From NCBI RefSeq assembly GCF_000954115.1, contig NZ_CP010797.1, positions 4,340,001 to 4,404,000 of the forward strand: DNA of 64,000 nt. The letters are read 5' to 3'. Shown here one piece after another: positions 1 to 10,591 of this stretch. Made by a program: the position numbers and the translations under genes. Under the pieces are notes generated by a model. That model ran no database searches and had not been told where the DNA came from. It saw only the letters and a list, made by a program, of their open reading frames with translations. The stretch comes from Rhodococcus sp. B7740. Its GTDB lineage: Bacteria; Actinomycetota; Actinomycetes; Mycobacteriales; Mycobacteriaceae. Position 1 is the first letter of the stretch, and each line of letters starts with the position of its first letter.

Positions 1-1
1 C

Positions 2-685
2 ACCGTCTCGTTCGAGGAAATGCTGGAGATGGCTGCCTGCGGCGCGAAGGTGCTCATGCTGCGCTGCGTCGAATATGCCCGTCGCTACAACGTTCCCGTT
101 CACGTGCGCTCGTCGTACACCACGAAACCCGGAACGATCGTCTCCGGATCTATGGAGGACATTCCAGTGGAAGAAGCAATTCTCACCGGCGTCGCACACG
201 ATCGCAGCGAGGCGAAGGTCACCGTCGTCGGCTTGCCCGACACTCCCGGTTACGCCGCCAAGGTCTTTCGTGCCGTGGCGGACTCGGAGATCAACATCGA
301 CATGGTGTTGCAGAACGTGTCCAAGATCGACACCGGCAAGACCGACATCACCTTCACCTGCCCCAAGGCCGACGGCCCGACGGCAGTGGAGAAGCTCACC
401 AAGCTGCAGGCCGAGATCGGCTTCGCGCAGGTGCTCTACGACGATCACATCGGCAAGGTCTCCCTGGTCGGTGCCGGCATGAAGAGCCACCCCGGCGTCA
501 CCGCGACGTTCTGTGAGGCCCTCGCCGACGCCGGTATCAACATCGACCTGATCAGCACCTCGGAGATCCGTATCTCGGTGCTGTGCAGCGACACTCAGCT
601 CGACGAAGCAGTACGCGCGCTGCACGCCGCCTTCGATCTCGGTGGCGACGAAGAAGCCGTCGTACACGCAGGAACAGGACGATAG
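2..685 (+). CDS. lysC: Aspartokinase, C-terminal part (5' end outside window)
   Basis: This is the C-terminal 227 codons of aspartate kinase, which phosphorylates aspartate in the first step of lysine, threonine and methionine synthesis. The reading frame is open from base 2, so the catalytic kinase domain lies upstream of the window. What remains holds the two regulatory ACT domains; the segments around [18 protein letters not shown] and [18 protein letters not shown] are typical of them. The ATG at 20 would be an internal methionine, though in actinobacteria a separate regulatory beta subunit is made from an internal start. The next gene, asd, begins 3 nt after the stop, so the two form one operon and catalyse consecutive steps. 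Confidence 0.95.
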   Translation, partial: TVSFEEMLEMAACGAKVLMLRCVEYARRYNVPVHVRSSYTTKPGTIVSGSMEDIPVEEAILTGVAHDRSEAKVTVVGLPDTPGYAAKVFRAVADSEINIDMVLQNVSKIDTGKTDITFTCPKADGPTAVEKLTKLQAEIGFAQVLYDDHIGKVSLVGAGMKSHPGVTATFCEALADAGINIDLISTSEIRISVLCSDTQLDEAVRALHAAFDLGGDEEAVVHAGTGR

Positions 686-1711
<1,026 letters not shown>

Positions 1712-1713
1712 CC

Positions 1714-1757
1714 TCGTGCGCGTCGTGCACAGCCGGAGCTACGCGCGACGCGCACGA
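1714..1757. terminator. Inverted repeat between convergent genes asd and the ABC ATPase
   Basis: TCGTGCGCGTCG (1714-1725) and CGACGCGCACGA (1746-1757) form a perfect 12-bp stem around a 20-nt loop. It sits in the short gap between two convergent stop codons, so it can act as a bidirectional transcription stop. There is no T-tract, which is common for terminators in high-GC actinobacteria. Confidence 0.6.
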
Positions 1758-1765
1758 CGGGATGG

Positions 1766-2836
<1,071 letters not shown>

Positions 2837-2952
2837 GACAAATAGATCCCTCCACCGGCAGGAACGTGCCGGACGATCCGAGTGTGGGGTGACGGCGGGA
2901 GCCGACGGGCACATAGTATGGCCCCAATCACAACGAGGAGAGAGGTGGCCGG

Positions 2953-4764
2953 GTGAGCGGCTCTGTGTCCAGACGAACCGCCCTGCGAGGGCTGGCCGCG
3001 GCCGCAGTGGCCGCCGGTGCTGCCGCCCTCCCGGTGGCGTCGACGACGCGCCGCGCGCTGGCCGACGACTTCCTCCGGGGCCAGAGCCCCCTGCTGTTCC
3101 ATTCACCGCCGCTGACGCCGTTCCGGGACGAACTGCCGCGGTTGCCGCTGATCGGCGGCACGGAGATCTCGCTCGACGCGCACAGCTCCACCCACGCCTT
3201 CCACGCCGATCTACGGCCCGCGCCCACCTTCGGATACGGCGAATGCGACTACCTCGGCCCCACCATCGAGTCGCAGACCGGCCAGCCCTGGACGCTGAAG
3301 TACTCCAACACCACCGCAGGTAACCCGCTCGCCGCGGACATCGACACCTCGCTGCACGGGATGAGCGAGATGGACCGCACGATGACGCCGACGTCGCTGC
3401 ACCTGCACGGCAGCATCACCGAGCCGGCGAGCGACGGGCACTCCGAGATGCTGGTGCGCCCGGGCGAGTCGATGACGCACAACTTCCCGGGACTCAACGA
3501 CGCTGCGGGACTGTGGTACCACGACCACGCCATGTCGATGACGCGCATCAACGTCTATGCAGGCCTGCTCGGCATGAACCTCGTCCGTGATCGGTGGGAC
3601 ACCGGCACATCCGACAATGCGCTCGGTCTGCCCTCGGGTGAGTTCGAGTTGCCGCTGGTGCTGCAGGAAAAGATCATGAATCCCGACGGCAGCATGAGCA
3701 TCCGCTCCAATATCACCGTGCCGCAAGGCAAATGGGAAGGCGGCGGCACCGGAGACGTCGGCGTCGTCAACGGCAAGATCTGGCCGACGATGGAAGTCGC
3801 CCGGGGTATGTACCGTCTACGAGTCGTCAACGCCGGGTCGTACAGCGTGTGGAACCTGTTCTTCACCAACAGGCTTCGCTTCTGGGTCATCGGAAACGAC
3901 GGTGGATTGCTCGACGCCCCGGTGGAAGCCACCAGCATCCGGCTCGCGCCTGCCGAGCGCGCCGACATCCTCGTCGACTTCGGTGCCGTCGAACCGGGCG
4001 CACTGATCGAGCTGCTCAACGACGAGCCGCCACCGGCGCAGGCCGCGTCCCTCGGAGCGGTGCCGATGCCACTGTTCTGCCAGTTCCGCGTCGCGTCCGC
4101 AGCCGGGTTCCGCGGCGGGATGCCGTCGTTGCTGCGCGGCGGGAAGGGACAGCCGGATGTGTTGCCGCCGTTGCCGACCCCCACGTTCACGCGAACGGTC
4201 ACGGTCAACCAGCCGTCCGGTGGGCTGAACCTGGACATGACGCTGATGAACCTGAACAACCTGCGGTACTCGGACCCGGACATCGAGATGCCCGAGCAGG
4301 GGACCGTGGAGATGTGGAACATCGTCAACACGACGGTCGAGCCGCACCCGATTCACCTGCACCTGGCGCACTTTCGGACATTGGGACGCATCCCCATCGA
4401 CCTGGCCGCGTACCAACGCGACTTCCCCCGGCCGACATTCGGTACGAGATGGGCTCCGCCGGTGGAGAGGTTCCTCACCGGTCCATCGGTGCCGCCGGCG
4501 GCGTGGGAAGCAGGGTGGAAGGACACCGTCAACACCTACCCGGGCACCGTCACGCAGATCCTGGTCCGATTCCCGACGGCCGACGAACTCGGCTTCGACC
4601 CCGACGCCACCTTCGCGGGACCGGCTGCGCACCACGGCGGTCACGACATGAGCGGTCATGACATGGGTGGATCGAGCGAGCTGCAGGGCTACATGTGGCA
4701 CTGCCACATGCTCGATCACGAGGACCACGAAATGATGCTGCGGTACCGCACCATCGCTCCGTGA
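2953..4764 (+). CDS. Multicopper oxidase, Tat-exported (CotA/bilirubin oxidase-like)
   Basis: This 603-residue cupredoxin-fold oxidase would oxidise phenolic or metal substrates while reducing oxygen to water outside the membrane. The N-terminus carries a twin-arginine signal ([13 protein letters not shown]). All four copper signatures are visible: HLHG near residue 150, WYHDHAM near 188, HPIHLHL near 465 and [13 protein letters not shown] near 583, so the type 1 and trinuclear copper sites look complete. A short Met/His-rich loop ([10 protein letters not shown]) just before the last motif resembles copper-binding loops of cuprous oxidases. The GTG start follows a GAGGAGAGAGG ribosome-binding stretch. 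The gene diverges from the ABC ATPase. The substrate is unknown. Confidence 0.9.
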   Translation: MSGSVSRRTALRGLAAAAVAAGAAALPVASTTRRALADDFLRGQSPLLFHSPPLTPFRDELPRLPLIGGTEISLDAHSSTHAFHADLRPAPTFGYGECDYLGPTIESQTGQPWTLKYSNTTAGNPLAADIDTSLHGMSEMDRTMTPTSLHLHGSITEPASDGHSEMLVRPGESMTHNFPGLNDAAGLWYHDHAMSMTRINVYAGLLGMNLVRDRWDTGTSDNALGLPSGEFELPLVLQEKIMNPDGSMSIRSNITVPQGKWEGGGTGDVGVVNGKIWPTMEVARGMYRLRVVNAGSYSVWNLFFTNRLRFWVIGNDGGLLDAPVEATSIRLAPAERADILVDFGAVEPGALIELLNDEPPPAQAASLGAVPMPLFCQFRVASAAGFRGGMPSLLRGGKGQPDVLPPLPTPTFTRTVTVNQPSGGLNLDMTLMNLNNLRYSDPDIEMPEQGTVEMWNIVNTTVEPHPIHLHLAHFRTLGRIPIDLAAYQRDFPRPTFGTRWAPPVERFLTGPSVPPAAWEAGWKDTVNTYPGTVTQILVRFPTADELGFDPDATFAGPAAHHGGHDMSGHDMGGSSELQGYMWHCHMLDHEDHEMMLRYRTIAP

Positions 4765-4871
4765 CGTAGTTTTTCCGAACCTGTCCGGGGCCGGGGGTTG
4801 GTTGCGTTCACCGTCCGGTCGGCTCACACTGACCCTGCGGCACGCTCTCGACAATGGAACGGACCTCGGCC

Positions 4872-5273
4872 ATGACCAGCGGAACCAAATCCGAGCCCTG
4901 GGCACTCACCACCGCCCCCGGTACTTCCGAATACACCATGTACCGCGATCCCGACCACGAGCCACCCGCCCTCGTATGTCAGGTGGGGTCGACGACCCTG
5001 CGATACCGCATCGAGGCGGTCGAGGATCTGCACGCGTGGCTCACCGAACGTGCCGACTGGGTGTTGCTCGGTGCCGCGGACGAGAAGAAGACGGCTGCTC
5101 CTGACACGGTCGAAGCGTGGGGGCGCTCGCCCGACAACCCGGTCGGCGGTTGGTACGGGCTCAGGAACGGATACCGCGGCAGGTTCGGGATGTACCTGCC
5201 GCCGCTCCTCGAAGAACTCGGCCTGGCCGAGCTCACCCACAACGCGCGGAACAACAGCATGCGCGCGTTGTAG
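4872..5273 (+). CDS. Hypothetical protein, small soluble
   Basis: This 133-residue protein has no family I can assign with confidence. It has no signal peptide or membrane segment. The middle is mildly acidic, and it ends in a conserved-looking stretch with NPVGGWYGLRNGYRGRFGMY and a leucine-rich C-terminus. Codon use is normal for the genome, with strong G/C at third positions, which supports a real gene. I chose the ATG at 4872; another in-frame ATG lies 18 nt upstream at 4854, and neither has a strong ribosome-binding site. Confidence 0.7.
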   Translation: MTSGTKSEPWALTTAPGTSEYTMYRDPDHEPPALVCQVGSTTLRYRIEAVEDLHAWLTERADWVLLGAADEKKTAAPDTVEAWGRSPDNPVGGWYGLRNGYRGRFGMYLPPLLEELGLAELTHNARNNSMRAL

Positions 5274-5320
5274 CGCGGACACCGAGAAACCTGTCGGTGG
5301 ATGGGTATAGCTTTCGTGGG

Positions 5321-6994
5321 GTGAAGGCATGGGGGGATGTGTTCGGGCTCGGGGACCAGGAATTGGTCTCCGAGCTCGCCGACGTGTCTTCCCACGAAAA
5401 CGCTTTGGCTGCATCGAGATTGGCATTGCTCGCCGAGATCGACCGGCGTGGCCTGGCGATGAAACTCGGGCAGTCCTCCGTCACCCGCTGGTACGCGAGG
5501 TCGGTGCGCATCACCGACGGATCCGCAACCCGCCAGATGGAACTCGGGCAATGGCTCACCCAATGGCCGAGCGTGCTCGACGCCCTCGCCGGCAGTGACA
5601 TCCACGCCGGCCACGCCTCGGCGATCGCCGACGGCTACGCCACCGTGGTGGTCGCCGACCCCACCCTCGACGAGCGGTGCCGCGACGCCGTCGTCGCGGA
5701 ACTGCTCGAGACCGCGATGCGCAGCACCGCCGGGCAGGTCACCGCCCGAGCGCAGGCCTTGGCGCATTCCGCGGCGGAGGACGCGCGAGCTCGACACGAG
5801 CAGGCCGAGAAGAAACGACTAGAGCAGGAACGAGAGCGCGAGCAAGAACAGGCGGGCCGAGCCGATGCCGGTGGTTCGAATGATGCCGGCGGCTCCGGTG
5901 ACGCAGGTGGCCCGGGTGATGCAGGCGGCTTGGGTGACGCAGGGCCCGAACCTGCTGGGCCCGAACCTGTTCCGTCGGGGCCGCCGCCGGTACCGGTGTC
6001 GGAGAACCCGAACCTGAACCGGTTCGATATCCATCCTCTGGCCAACGGGCGTTTTCGCGTCGGCGGCGACGTCGACCGGATGCTGGCCGAGAAACTGCTC
6101 ACCGCCCTGTCGCCATTGACGGCTCCGCGGCCGGGCCCGGGTGGGGAACGCGACCCGCGGAGTCCGTCGAAGCGGCGGGCCGATGCACTCGATCGGATTC
6201 TCGACCGGCACCTACGCGGTGGCAGCCGCGGGGCGTCGGGCGGGTCGCGGGCGTCGGTGCACCTGATCGTTCCGCTGCGGGACCTGCTCAGCGACCGCGA
6301 AGAGAAGCAAAACGATGGCACAGCAACGGGTTCGGCGGGATCCAGCGTGGCTGCCGCGGGCTCCTCGGACAGTGGTGGTCGCGACAGTGTCGGTTTCGGC
6401 GGCGAGGATGCGAGTCGCGATGATGGCGACGGCAGCGGTCCGACTGGCTCGCGTCCTGATGCCGCTGCCCGAGGCGAGGCCGCTGCACGCGGCGAAACAG
6501 CAGTCGGCGGTGACGGCGGTGATGGTGCCGGGCGGACGTCTGCGCCCGAGCCGGGCGATGCGGACTGGCCGTTCCACCTCGACTGGACCGGCCCGATCAG
6601 TCGCTCCCTCGTCGAACTTCTCACCTGCGACGCAGACCTCACCCCGGTGATCGTCGACCACCACGGCGTCCCGCTCGCGCTCGGGCGCACCACCAGACTC
6701 GCCACCGACGACCAACGCATCGCCCTGACCATCCGCGACCGATGCTGCGTCATGTGCGGCCGCCCCGCACAGTGGTGCCACGCCCACCACGTGAGGTTCT
6801 GGGAACACGGCGGCAGAACCGACCTGAACAACCTCGCGCTGGTCTGCGGCGAATGCCACCGCCTCGCCCACCACGGCCACTGGCAACTGCTCATGGGCGA
6901 CGACGGACACCCCTACGCCATCCCGCCCGAATCCATCGACCCCACACGGCAACCCATCCCCAGCTACCACCGACGACAACGCCGCGCAGCCTGA
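5321..6994 (+). CDS. 13E12-repeat family protein with HNH endonuclease domain
   Basis: This roughly 557-residue protein belongs to the DUF222/13E12 plus HNH group that is multicopy in rhodococci and mycobacteria. The N-terminal helical DUF222 segment starts with ELVSELADVSSHENAL and LLAEIDRRGLA. The C-terminal HNH nuclease has zinc-type cysteines and histidines (CVMCGRPAQWCHAHH, then CGECHRLAHH) at about residues 475-527. Two low-complexity linkers interrupt it: a Gly-Asp-Ala repeat near residues 182-214 and a Gly/Ser/Asp/Ala-rich insert near 330-412. The start is uncertain: GTG at 5321 gives a normal N-terminus and GTG at 5297 is possible. Whether these proteins cut DNA in the cell is not established. 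Confidence 0.85.
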   Translation: MKAWGDVFGLGDQELVSELADVSSHENALAASRLALLAEIDRRGLAMKLGQSSVTRWYARSVRITDGSATRQMELGQWLTQWPSVLDALAGSDIHAGHASAIADGYATVVVADPTLDERCRDAVVAELLETAMRSTAGQVTARAQALAHSAAEDARARHEQAEKKRLEQEREREQEQAGRADAGGSNDAGGSGDAGGPGDAGGLGDAGPEPAGPEPVPSGPPPVPVSENPNLNRFDIHPLANGRFRVGGDVDRMLAEKLLTALSPLTAPRPGPGGERDPRSPSKRRADALDRILDRHLRGGSRGASGGSRASVHLIVPLRDLLSDREEKQNDGTATGSAGSSVAAAGSSDSGGRDSVGFGGEDASRDDGDGSGPTGSRPDAAARGEAAARGETAVGGDGGDGAGRTSAPEPGDADWPFHLDWTGPISRSLVELLTCDADLTPVIVDHHGVPLALGRTTRLATDDQRIALTIRDRCCVMCGRPAQWCHAHHVRFWEHGGRTDLNNLALVCGECHRLAHHGHWQLLMGDDGHPYAIPPESIDPTRQPIPSYHRRQRRAA

Positions 6995-7024
6995 CCACGC
7001 GTCAGCTGCGACCCTTCGACTCGA

Positions 7025-7927
7025 CTATTCGTCTCCGGCCGTCCTCGGCGGGGGTACGAGGCTGCGGTAGTGCGCTGCGATCTCGCCCGGTGTTGTGAAC
7101 CAGACGCCGTCGCCGTTGTCGGTCATGTGCTGCAGCGCCGCGCGGAACCGTCGAAGTCGATAGGGCTGGCCGGTGAGGAAGGTGTGCAGCGAGATCGCGA
7201 GCACCAATGGTTGGCGCTCCGCGTTCTCCTTCGATTCGTCGAAACTGTCGATGATGTTGCGCTCGAACGTCGTTGCAGTCTGGTGATGGTGGACGAACAC
7301 CGGTAGGTCGTTCACCTCGTGCGGGTACGGGACACTGAGCAACGGCCCGCCGCGGGTCTTCAGCCACACCGGCTGATCGTCGATGGGCCAGTCCAGCGTG
7401 TACTCGTAGCCGCGTTCGGCGAGAAGGTCCTCGGTCACGCGGCTGGGGTTGGCACCGGGGCTCATCCAACCCCGAGGCGGGGCACCCTCGTGACGCTCGA
7501 TCGCGGAGGTGACCTCGTCTATAGAGCGCCGTTCGTCGTCCTCGTTCTGATCGTTGGGCTGTACGGCGTTGGTTCGGCCGTGCGCGACGACCTCGGCATC
7601 GAGGGCGCGGAAGGCCTCGATCAGTTGCGGGGCATGCTCGTACACCTCGGTGTTGACGAGCACGGTCGGGCGAATGCCGCTCTGCTGCACCGTCTCTGCG
7701 ATTCGAAACCCACCGACTCGGTTGCCGTACTCACGCCACCCCCAGTTGTAGGTGTTGGGCTGGTCCATCGCGGGCGTGTATCCGAGGCCGGGTTCGCCAT
7801 CGTCGTACGGAAAGTGCTCGCAATTGACGGCCACGTACACCGCGAGGCGCGCACCGCCCGGCCAGTCGAACTGTGGACGATCGCCGATGGGGGAGTAGTC
7901 GAAGCGTCCGTGAGAGGCGAGGGGCAT
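7025..7927 (-). CDS. Polysaccharide deacetylase family protein (allantoinase/PuuE-like subgroup)
   Basis: This 300-residue protein has a NodB-type carbohydrate esterase 4 fold. The subgroup resembles PuuE-type cofactor-independent allantoinases rather than peptidoglycan deacetylases: it has no signal peptide, begins with the conserved strand RLAVYVAVNCEHFPYDDG and has the WGWREYGNRVG segment. ISLHTFLTGQPYRLRR near the C-terminus carries the late conserved His. Its substrate could be a ureide, a formamide or a sugar amide and cannot be read from sequence. The frame continues upstream to 8047 but the ATG at 7927 (MPLASHGRFDYSP) is the natural start. Confidence 0.82.
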   Translation of the reverse strand: MPLASHGRFDYSPIGDRPQFDWPGGARLAVYVAVNCEHFPYDDGEPGLGYTPAMDQPNTYNWGWREYGNRVGGFRIAETVQQSGIRPTVLVNTEVYEHAPQLIEAFRALDAEVVAHGRTNAVQPNDQNEDDERRSIDEVTSAIERHEGAPPRGWMSPGANPSRVTEDLLAERGYEYTLDWPIDDQPVWLKTRGGPLLSVPYPHEVNDLPVFVHHHQTATTFERNIIDSFDESKENAERQPLVLAISLHTFLTGQPYRLRRFRAALQHMTDNGDGVWFTTPGEIAAHYRSLVPPPRTAGDE

Positions 7928-8152
7928 GACCGCAGAATTGCCCACGGTCGTTTCCTGCAAACCAACTGCGTCGATGGCGAATTCGGTGGATGGACATCTC
8001 GGGCAGTCCGGTTGCCGCCCGTAGTGGTGCACGTGATTCCAGCGCAACGATCGAACCGCGACGGAGTTCGTTGCCCCGGTTCGTCGTCGTCCAGATTGCG
8101 GTGGCTACCGATGCTGCTCGGGTTGCCTCGAGAAGGGCGACTCCGTCGGCGG
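7928..8152. other. Gap between deacetylase gene and CGNR remnant
   Basis: About 225 nt in which I see no convincing gene or RNA. Minus-strand frames remain open through it, but their residue composition is arginine-rich and typical of spurious frames in GC-rich DNA. It probably holds the promoter of the deacetylase gene. Confidence 0.4.
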
Positions 8153-8404
8153 TCAGTGGGAATGCTTTTGTCGGTTGGCGGCAAATCGGGCTTTCTTCTG
8201 ACGGTTTCCGCAGGTGTTCATGTCGCACCATTTCCGGCTGCGGCTTTGGCTGGTGTCGAAGAACGCCGCTCGGCAAGTCGGCGATGCGCACAGTGCCAGC
8301 TTTCCGTCCCGCTCGCCGGAGATGATGTCGATGGCGTCGTCGGCGATGACGCCCAGGGCGTGAAAACACTGCTCTGTAGCGCCAGGACCGGCGGGTGGAT
8401 GCGT
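8153..8404 (-). pseudogene. C-terminal remnant of a CGNR zinc-finger transcription factor
   Basis: In the third minus-strand frame this stretch encodes about 83 residues that are clearly the C-terminal part of a CGNR-type (ABATE plus zinc finger) regulator. CASPTCRAVFFDTSQSR is followed by KWCDMNTCGNRQKK, giving the four zinc cysteines and the family-naming CGNR motif, and the protein ends RFAANRQKHSH. An in-frame TGA lies at 8405-8407 and no usable start codon follows it, so the N-terminal domain of about 100 residues is missing. The tetR gene begins just 70 nt away, so the lost part was probably deleted rather than moved. It is read divergently from tetR. Confidence 0.8.
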
Positions 8405-8477
8405 TCAGGCACGGCTGCGCCCGCCGATCTTGACCAACTTAAAGTCAGGCTGGACTGTTTGTTGATTTAGCGCTACT

Positions 8478-9086
8478 GTGCAAAGTGTGACTACCGACAC
8501 AGGGCTCGACGACGCAGCGGCGCCCACCGAGCGCCGGACCCAGGCCGAACGCACCGCGGGCACTCGGGCGAAGCTGCTCGACGCCGCGATCGACTGCCTG
8601 GTCGAGCTGGGCTTCGCCAAGACCAGCACCCAGGAGATCGCCCGGCGTGCCGGTGTCTCCCGCGGTGCGCAGCTGCACCACTTCCCGACCAAGGAATCCC
8701 TGCTGATCGCGGCCGTCGAGCACCTGGTCGATCGTCGTCTCTCGGAGATCCTCGAAGCCGAACCGGACCCCGAGCGAGGGCCCGAGATCCTCGCCGACGC
8801 ATTCTCCGGTCCCCTCTTCCACGCAGCGCTCGAGCTCTGGGTGGCGGCCCGTACCGATCCGGCCCTCCACGAGGCGATGATTCCGCTGGAGCGGCGCGTC
8901 GCCGAGGCCATTCAGGGCGGTGCCCAGATCGTCATGGGTAGTCGGATGTCTCCCGAATCCATCGAGCTCAGTGTCGAACTCGCCCGCGGACTGGCCGTCT
9001 CGGCGCTGTTCCGTACTCCCGAAGCCGACGCGCAACTGCGCGGGCGGCTCCTTCCGATCTGGTCCGAAAAGGTGATGGACGCGTGA
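8478..9086 (+). CDS. TetR family transcriptional regulator
   Basis: This protein of about 200 residues has the TetR N-terminal helix-turn-helix: LLDAAIDCLVELGFAKTS, then TQEIARRAGVSRGAQLHHFP, the recognition helix with the family Phe-Pro end. The C-terminal ligand-binding part is variable, as usual. GTG codons at 8478 and 8487 are both possible starts. The next gene, a flavin monooxygenase, overlaps its stop by 4 nt, so the regulator is the first gene of the operon it most likely represses. Upstream, TTGACCAACTTAAAGTCA (8429-8446) has weak TGAC/GTCA symmetry that could be part of an operator, which is only a guess. Confidence 0.9.
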   Translation: MQSVTTDTGLDDAAAPTERRTQAERTAGTRAKLLDAAIDCLVELGFAKTSTQEIARRAGVSRGAQLHHFPTKESLLIAAVEHLVDRRLSEILEAEPDPERGPEILADAFSGPLFHAALELWVAARTDPALHEAMIPLERRVAEAIQGGAQIVMGSRMSPESIELSVELARGLAVSALFRTPEADAQLRGRLLPIWSEKVMDA

Positions 9087-10591
9087 ACGCAACACTTCCC
9101 GAACAACTCGACGTGTTGGTGGTCGGAGCCGGTTTCGCGGGCTTGGCCGCGGTGGCCAAGATCCTCGCCGCCGACCCGAGCGCCGACGTGACCGTCATCG
9201 AACGCGCGTCCGACGTGGGTGGGACGTGGCGCGACAACACCTACCCCGGGTGTGCATGCGACGTGCCGACCTCGCTGTACTCGTTCTCGTTCGCACCCAG
9301 TCCCAAGTGGAGTCATACCTTCGCGCGGCAACCGGAGTTGTTCGACTACCTGCGTTCGGTGGTGGATCGTCTGAACCTCAACGATCGCATCGTCACGAAC
9401 TGCGAACTTCGGTCCGCGACCTGGGACGAGGCGACCAAGCGATGGTCGGTGCAGACGTCTCGCGGGTCGGCGAGCGCCAGGGTGTTGGTCGCTGCCACCG
9501 GGGCACTGTCCACTCCGAAGATCCCGGACGTCCCGGGCATCGACACGTTCGCCGGCACCGTGTTCCACTCCGCCACCTGGAATCACGAGCACGACCTCAC
9601 CGGTGAGCGGGTCGCCGTGATCGGCACCGGAGCCTCGGCCGTGCAGTTCGTACCCGAGATCGTCGACCGCGCCGAACGGCTCACCGTCTTCCAGCGCACT
9701 CCCGCATGGGTGATTCCGCGCCTGGACCGCACCATCGGCCGGCTCGAAAGAACAGTGTACGAAAAGATCCCCGCGGCCCATCGCGCGGTGCGCGGTGTCA
9801 TCTACGGCTATCGCGAGGCCTACGTCACGGTGCTGGCGGACAATCCGTGGATGCTGCCCGCGGTGAAGGTGTTCGCCAAGGCCAACTTGAAGCGGCAGGT
9901 CAAGGATCCCGCGACGCGGGCCGCTCTCACCCCCGATTACGCACCCGGGTGCAAAAGGCTTCTGCTGTCCAATGATTGGCTGCGGACGTTGGATCGTCCC
10001 GATGTCGATCTCGTGACGTCGGGCCTGGCGTCGGTGACCGAGAACGGCGTCGTCGACGCCTCGGGCCGCAACCACGAGGTGGACACGATCATCTTCGCGA
10101 CCGGGTTCACCCCCACCGAGCCGCCGGTGTCTCATCTGTTGCGCGGCAACGACGGTCGGACGCTGGCGGAGCACTGGGACGGTAGTCCGCAGGCGCATCT
10201 GGGGACCACCGTCGCAGGCTTTCCGAACCTGTTCCTGATGTACGGCCCCAACACCAACCTCGGGCACAGTTCCATCGTCTACATGCTCGAGTCGCAGGCC
10301 AATTACGTGGTGTCCGCGCTGAACGAGATGAAGCATCGGAGGGTCGCGGCCGTCGAGGTCAACGAAGCCGCTCAGCGCCAGCACAATTCGTGGGTCGACT
10401 CCGCGCTCGACGGCACCGTCTGGAATGCCGGTGGCTGCTCGAGCTGGTACCTCGACGCCAATGGCCGCAACTCGACGATGTGGCCCACCTACACGTTCAA
10501 GTTCCGCAACAAGACGCGCGAGTTCGACGTCGCGAACTATCGGCTCGCGTCCGACACTCTCGAATCCGACCACGAGGTGGTAACAGCATGA
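9083..10591 (+). CDS. Flavin-containing monooxygenase, Baeyer-Villiger type
   Basis: This 502-residue FAD- and NADPH-dependent monooxygenase would insert oxygen into a ketone. The N-terminal FAD fingerprint is VVGAGFAGLAAV. The Baeyer-Villiger signature FxGxxxHxxxW is met by FAGTVFHSATWN at about residues 155-166 (Asn where Pro or Asp is usual). The NADPH-binding GTGASAVQ follows directly. DVPTSLYSFSF and MYGPNTNLGH are also typical. It starts with GTG inside the tetR stop (GTGA) and its own stop overlaps the next start (ATGA), so the genes are translationally coupled. With a ChoD-like oxidase next to it, a steroid or other alicyclic ketone is a plausible substrate; this is inference. Confidence 0.9.
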   Translation: MNATLPEQLDVLVVGAGFAGLAAVAKILAADPSADVTVIERASDVGGTWRDNTYPGCACDVPTSLYSFSFAPSPKWSHTFARQPELFDYLRSVVDRLNLNDRIVTNCELRSATWDEATKRWSVQTSRGSASARVLVAATGALSTPKIPDVPGIDTFAGTVFHSATWNHEHDLTGERVAVIGTGASAVQFVPEIVDRAERLTVFQRTPAWVIPRLDRTIGRLERTVYEKIPAAHRAVRGVIYGYREAYVTVLADNPWMLPAVKVFAKANLKRQVKDPATRAALTPDYAPGCKRLLLSNDWLRTLDRPDVDLVTSGLASVTENGVVDASGRNHEVDTIIFATGFTPTEPPVSHLLRGNDGRTLAEHWDGSPQAHLGTTVAGFPNLFLMYGPNTNLGHSSIVYMLESQANYVVSALNEMKHRRVAAVEVNEAAQRQHNSWVDSALDGTVWNAGGCSSWYLDANGRNSTMWPTYTFKFRNKTREFDVANYRLASDTLESDHEVVTA

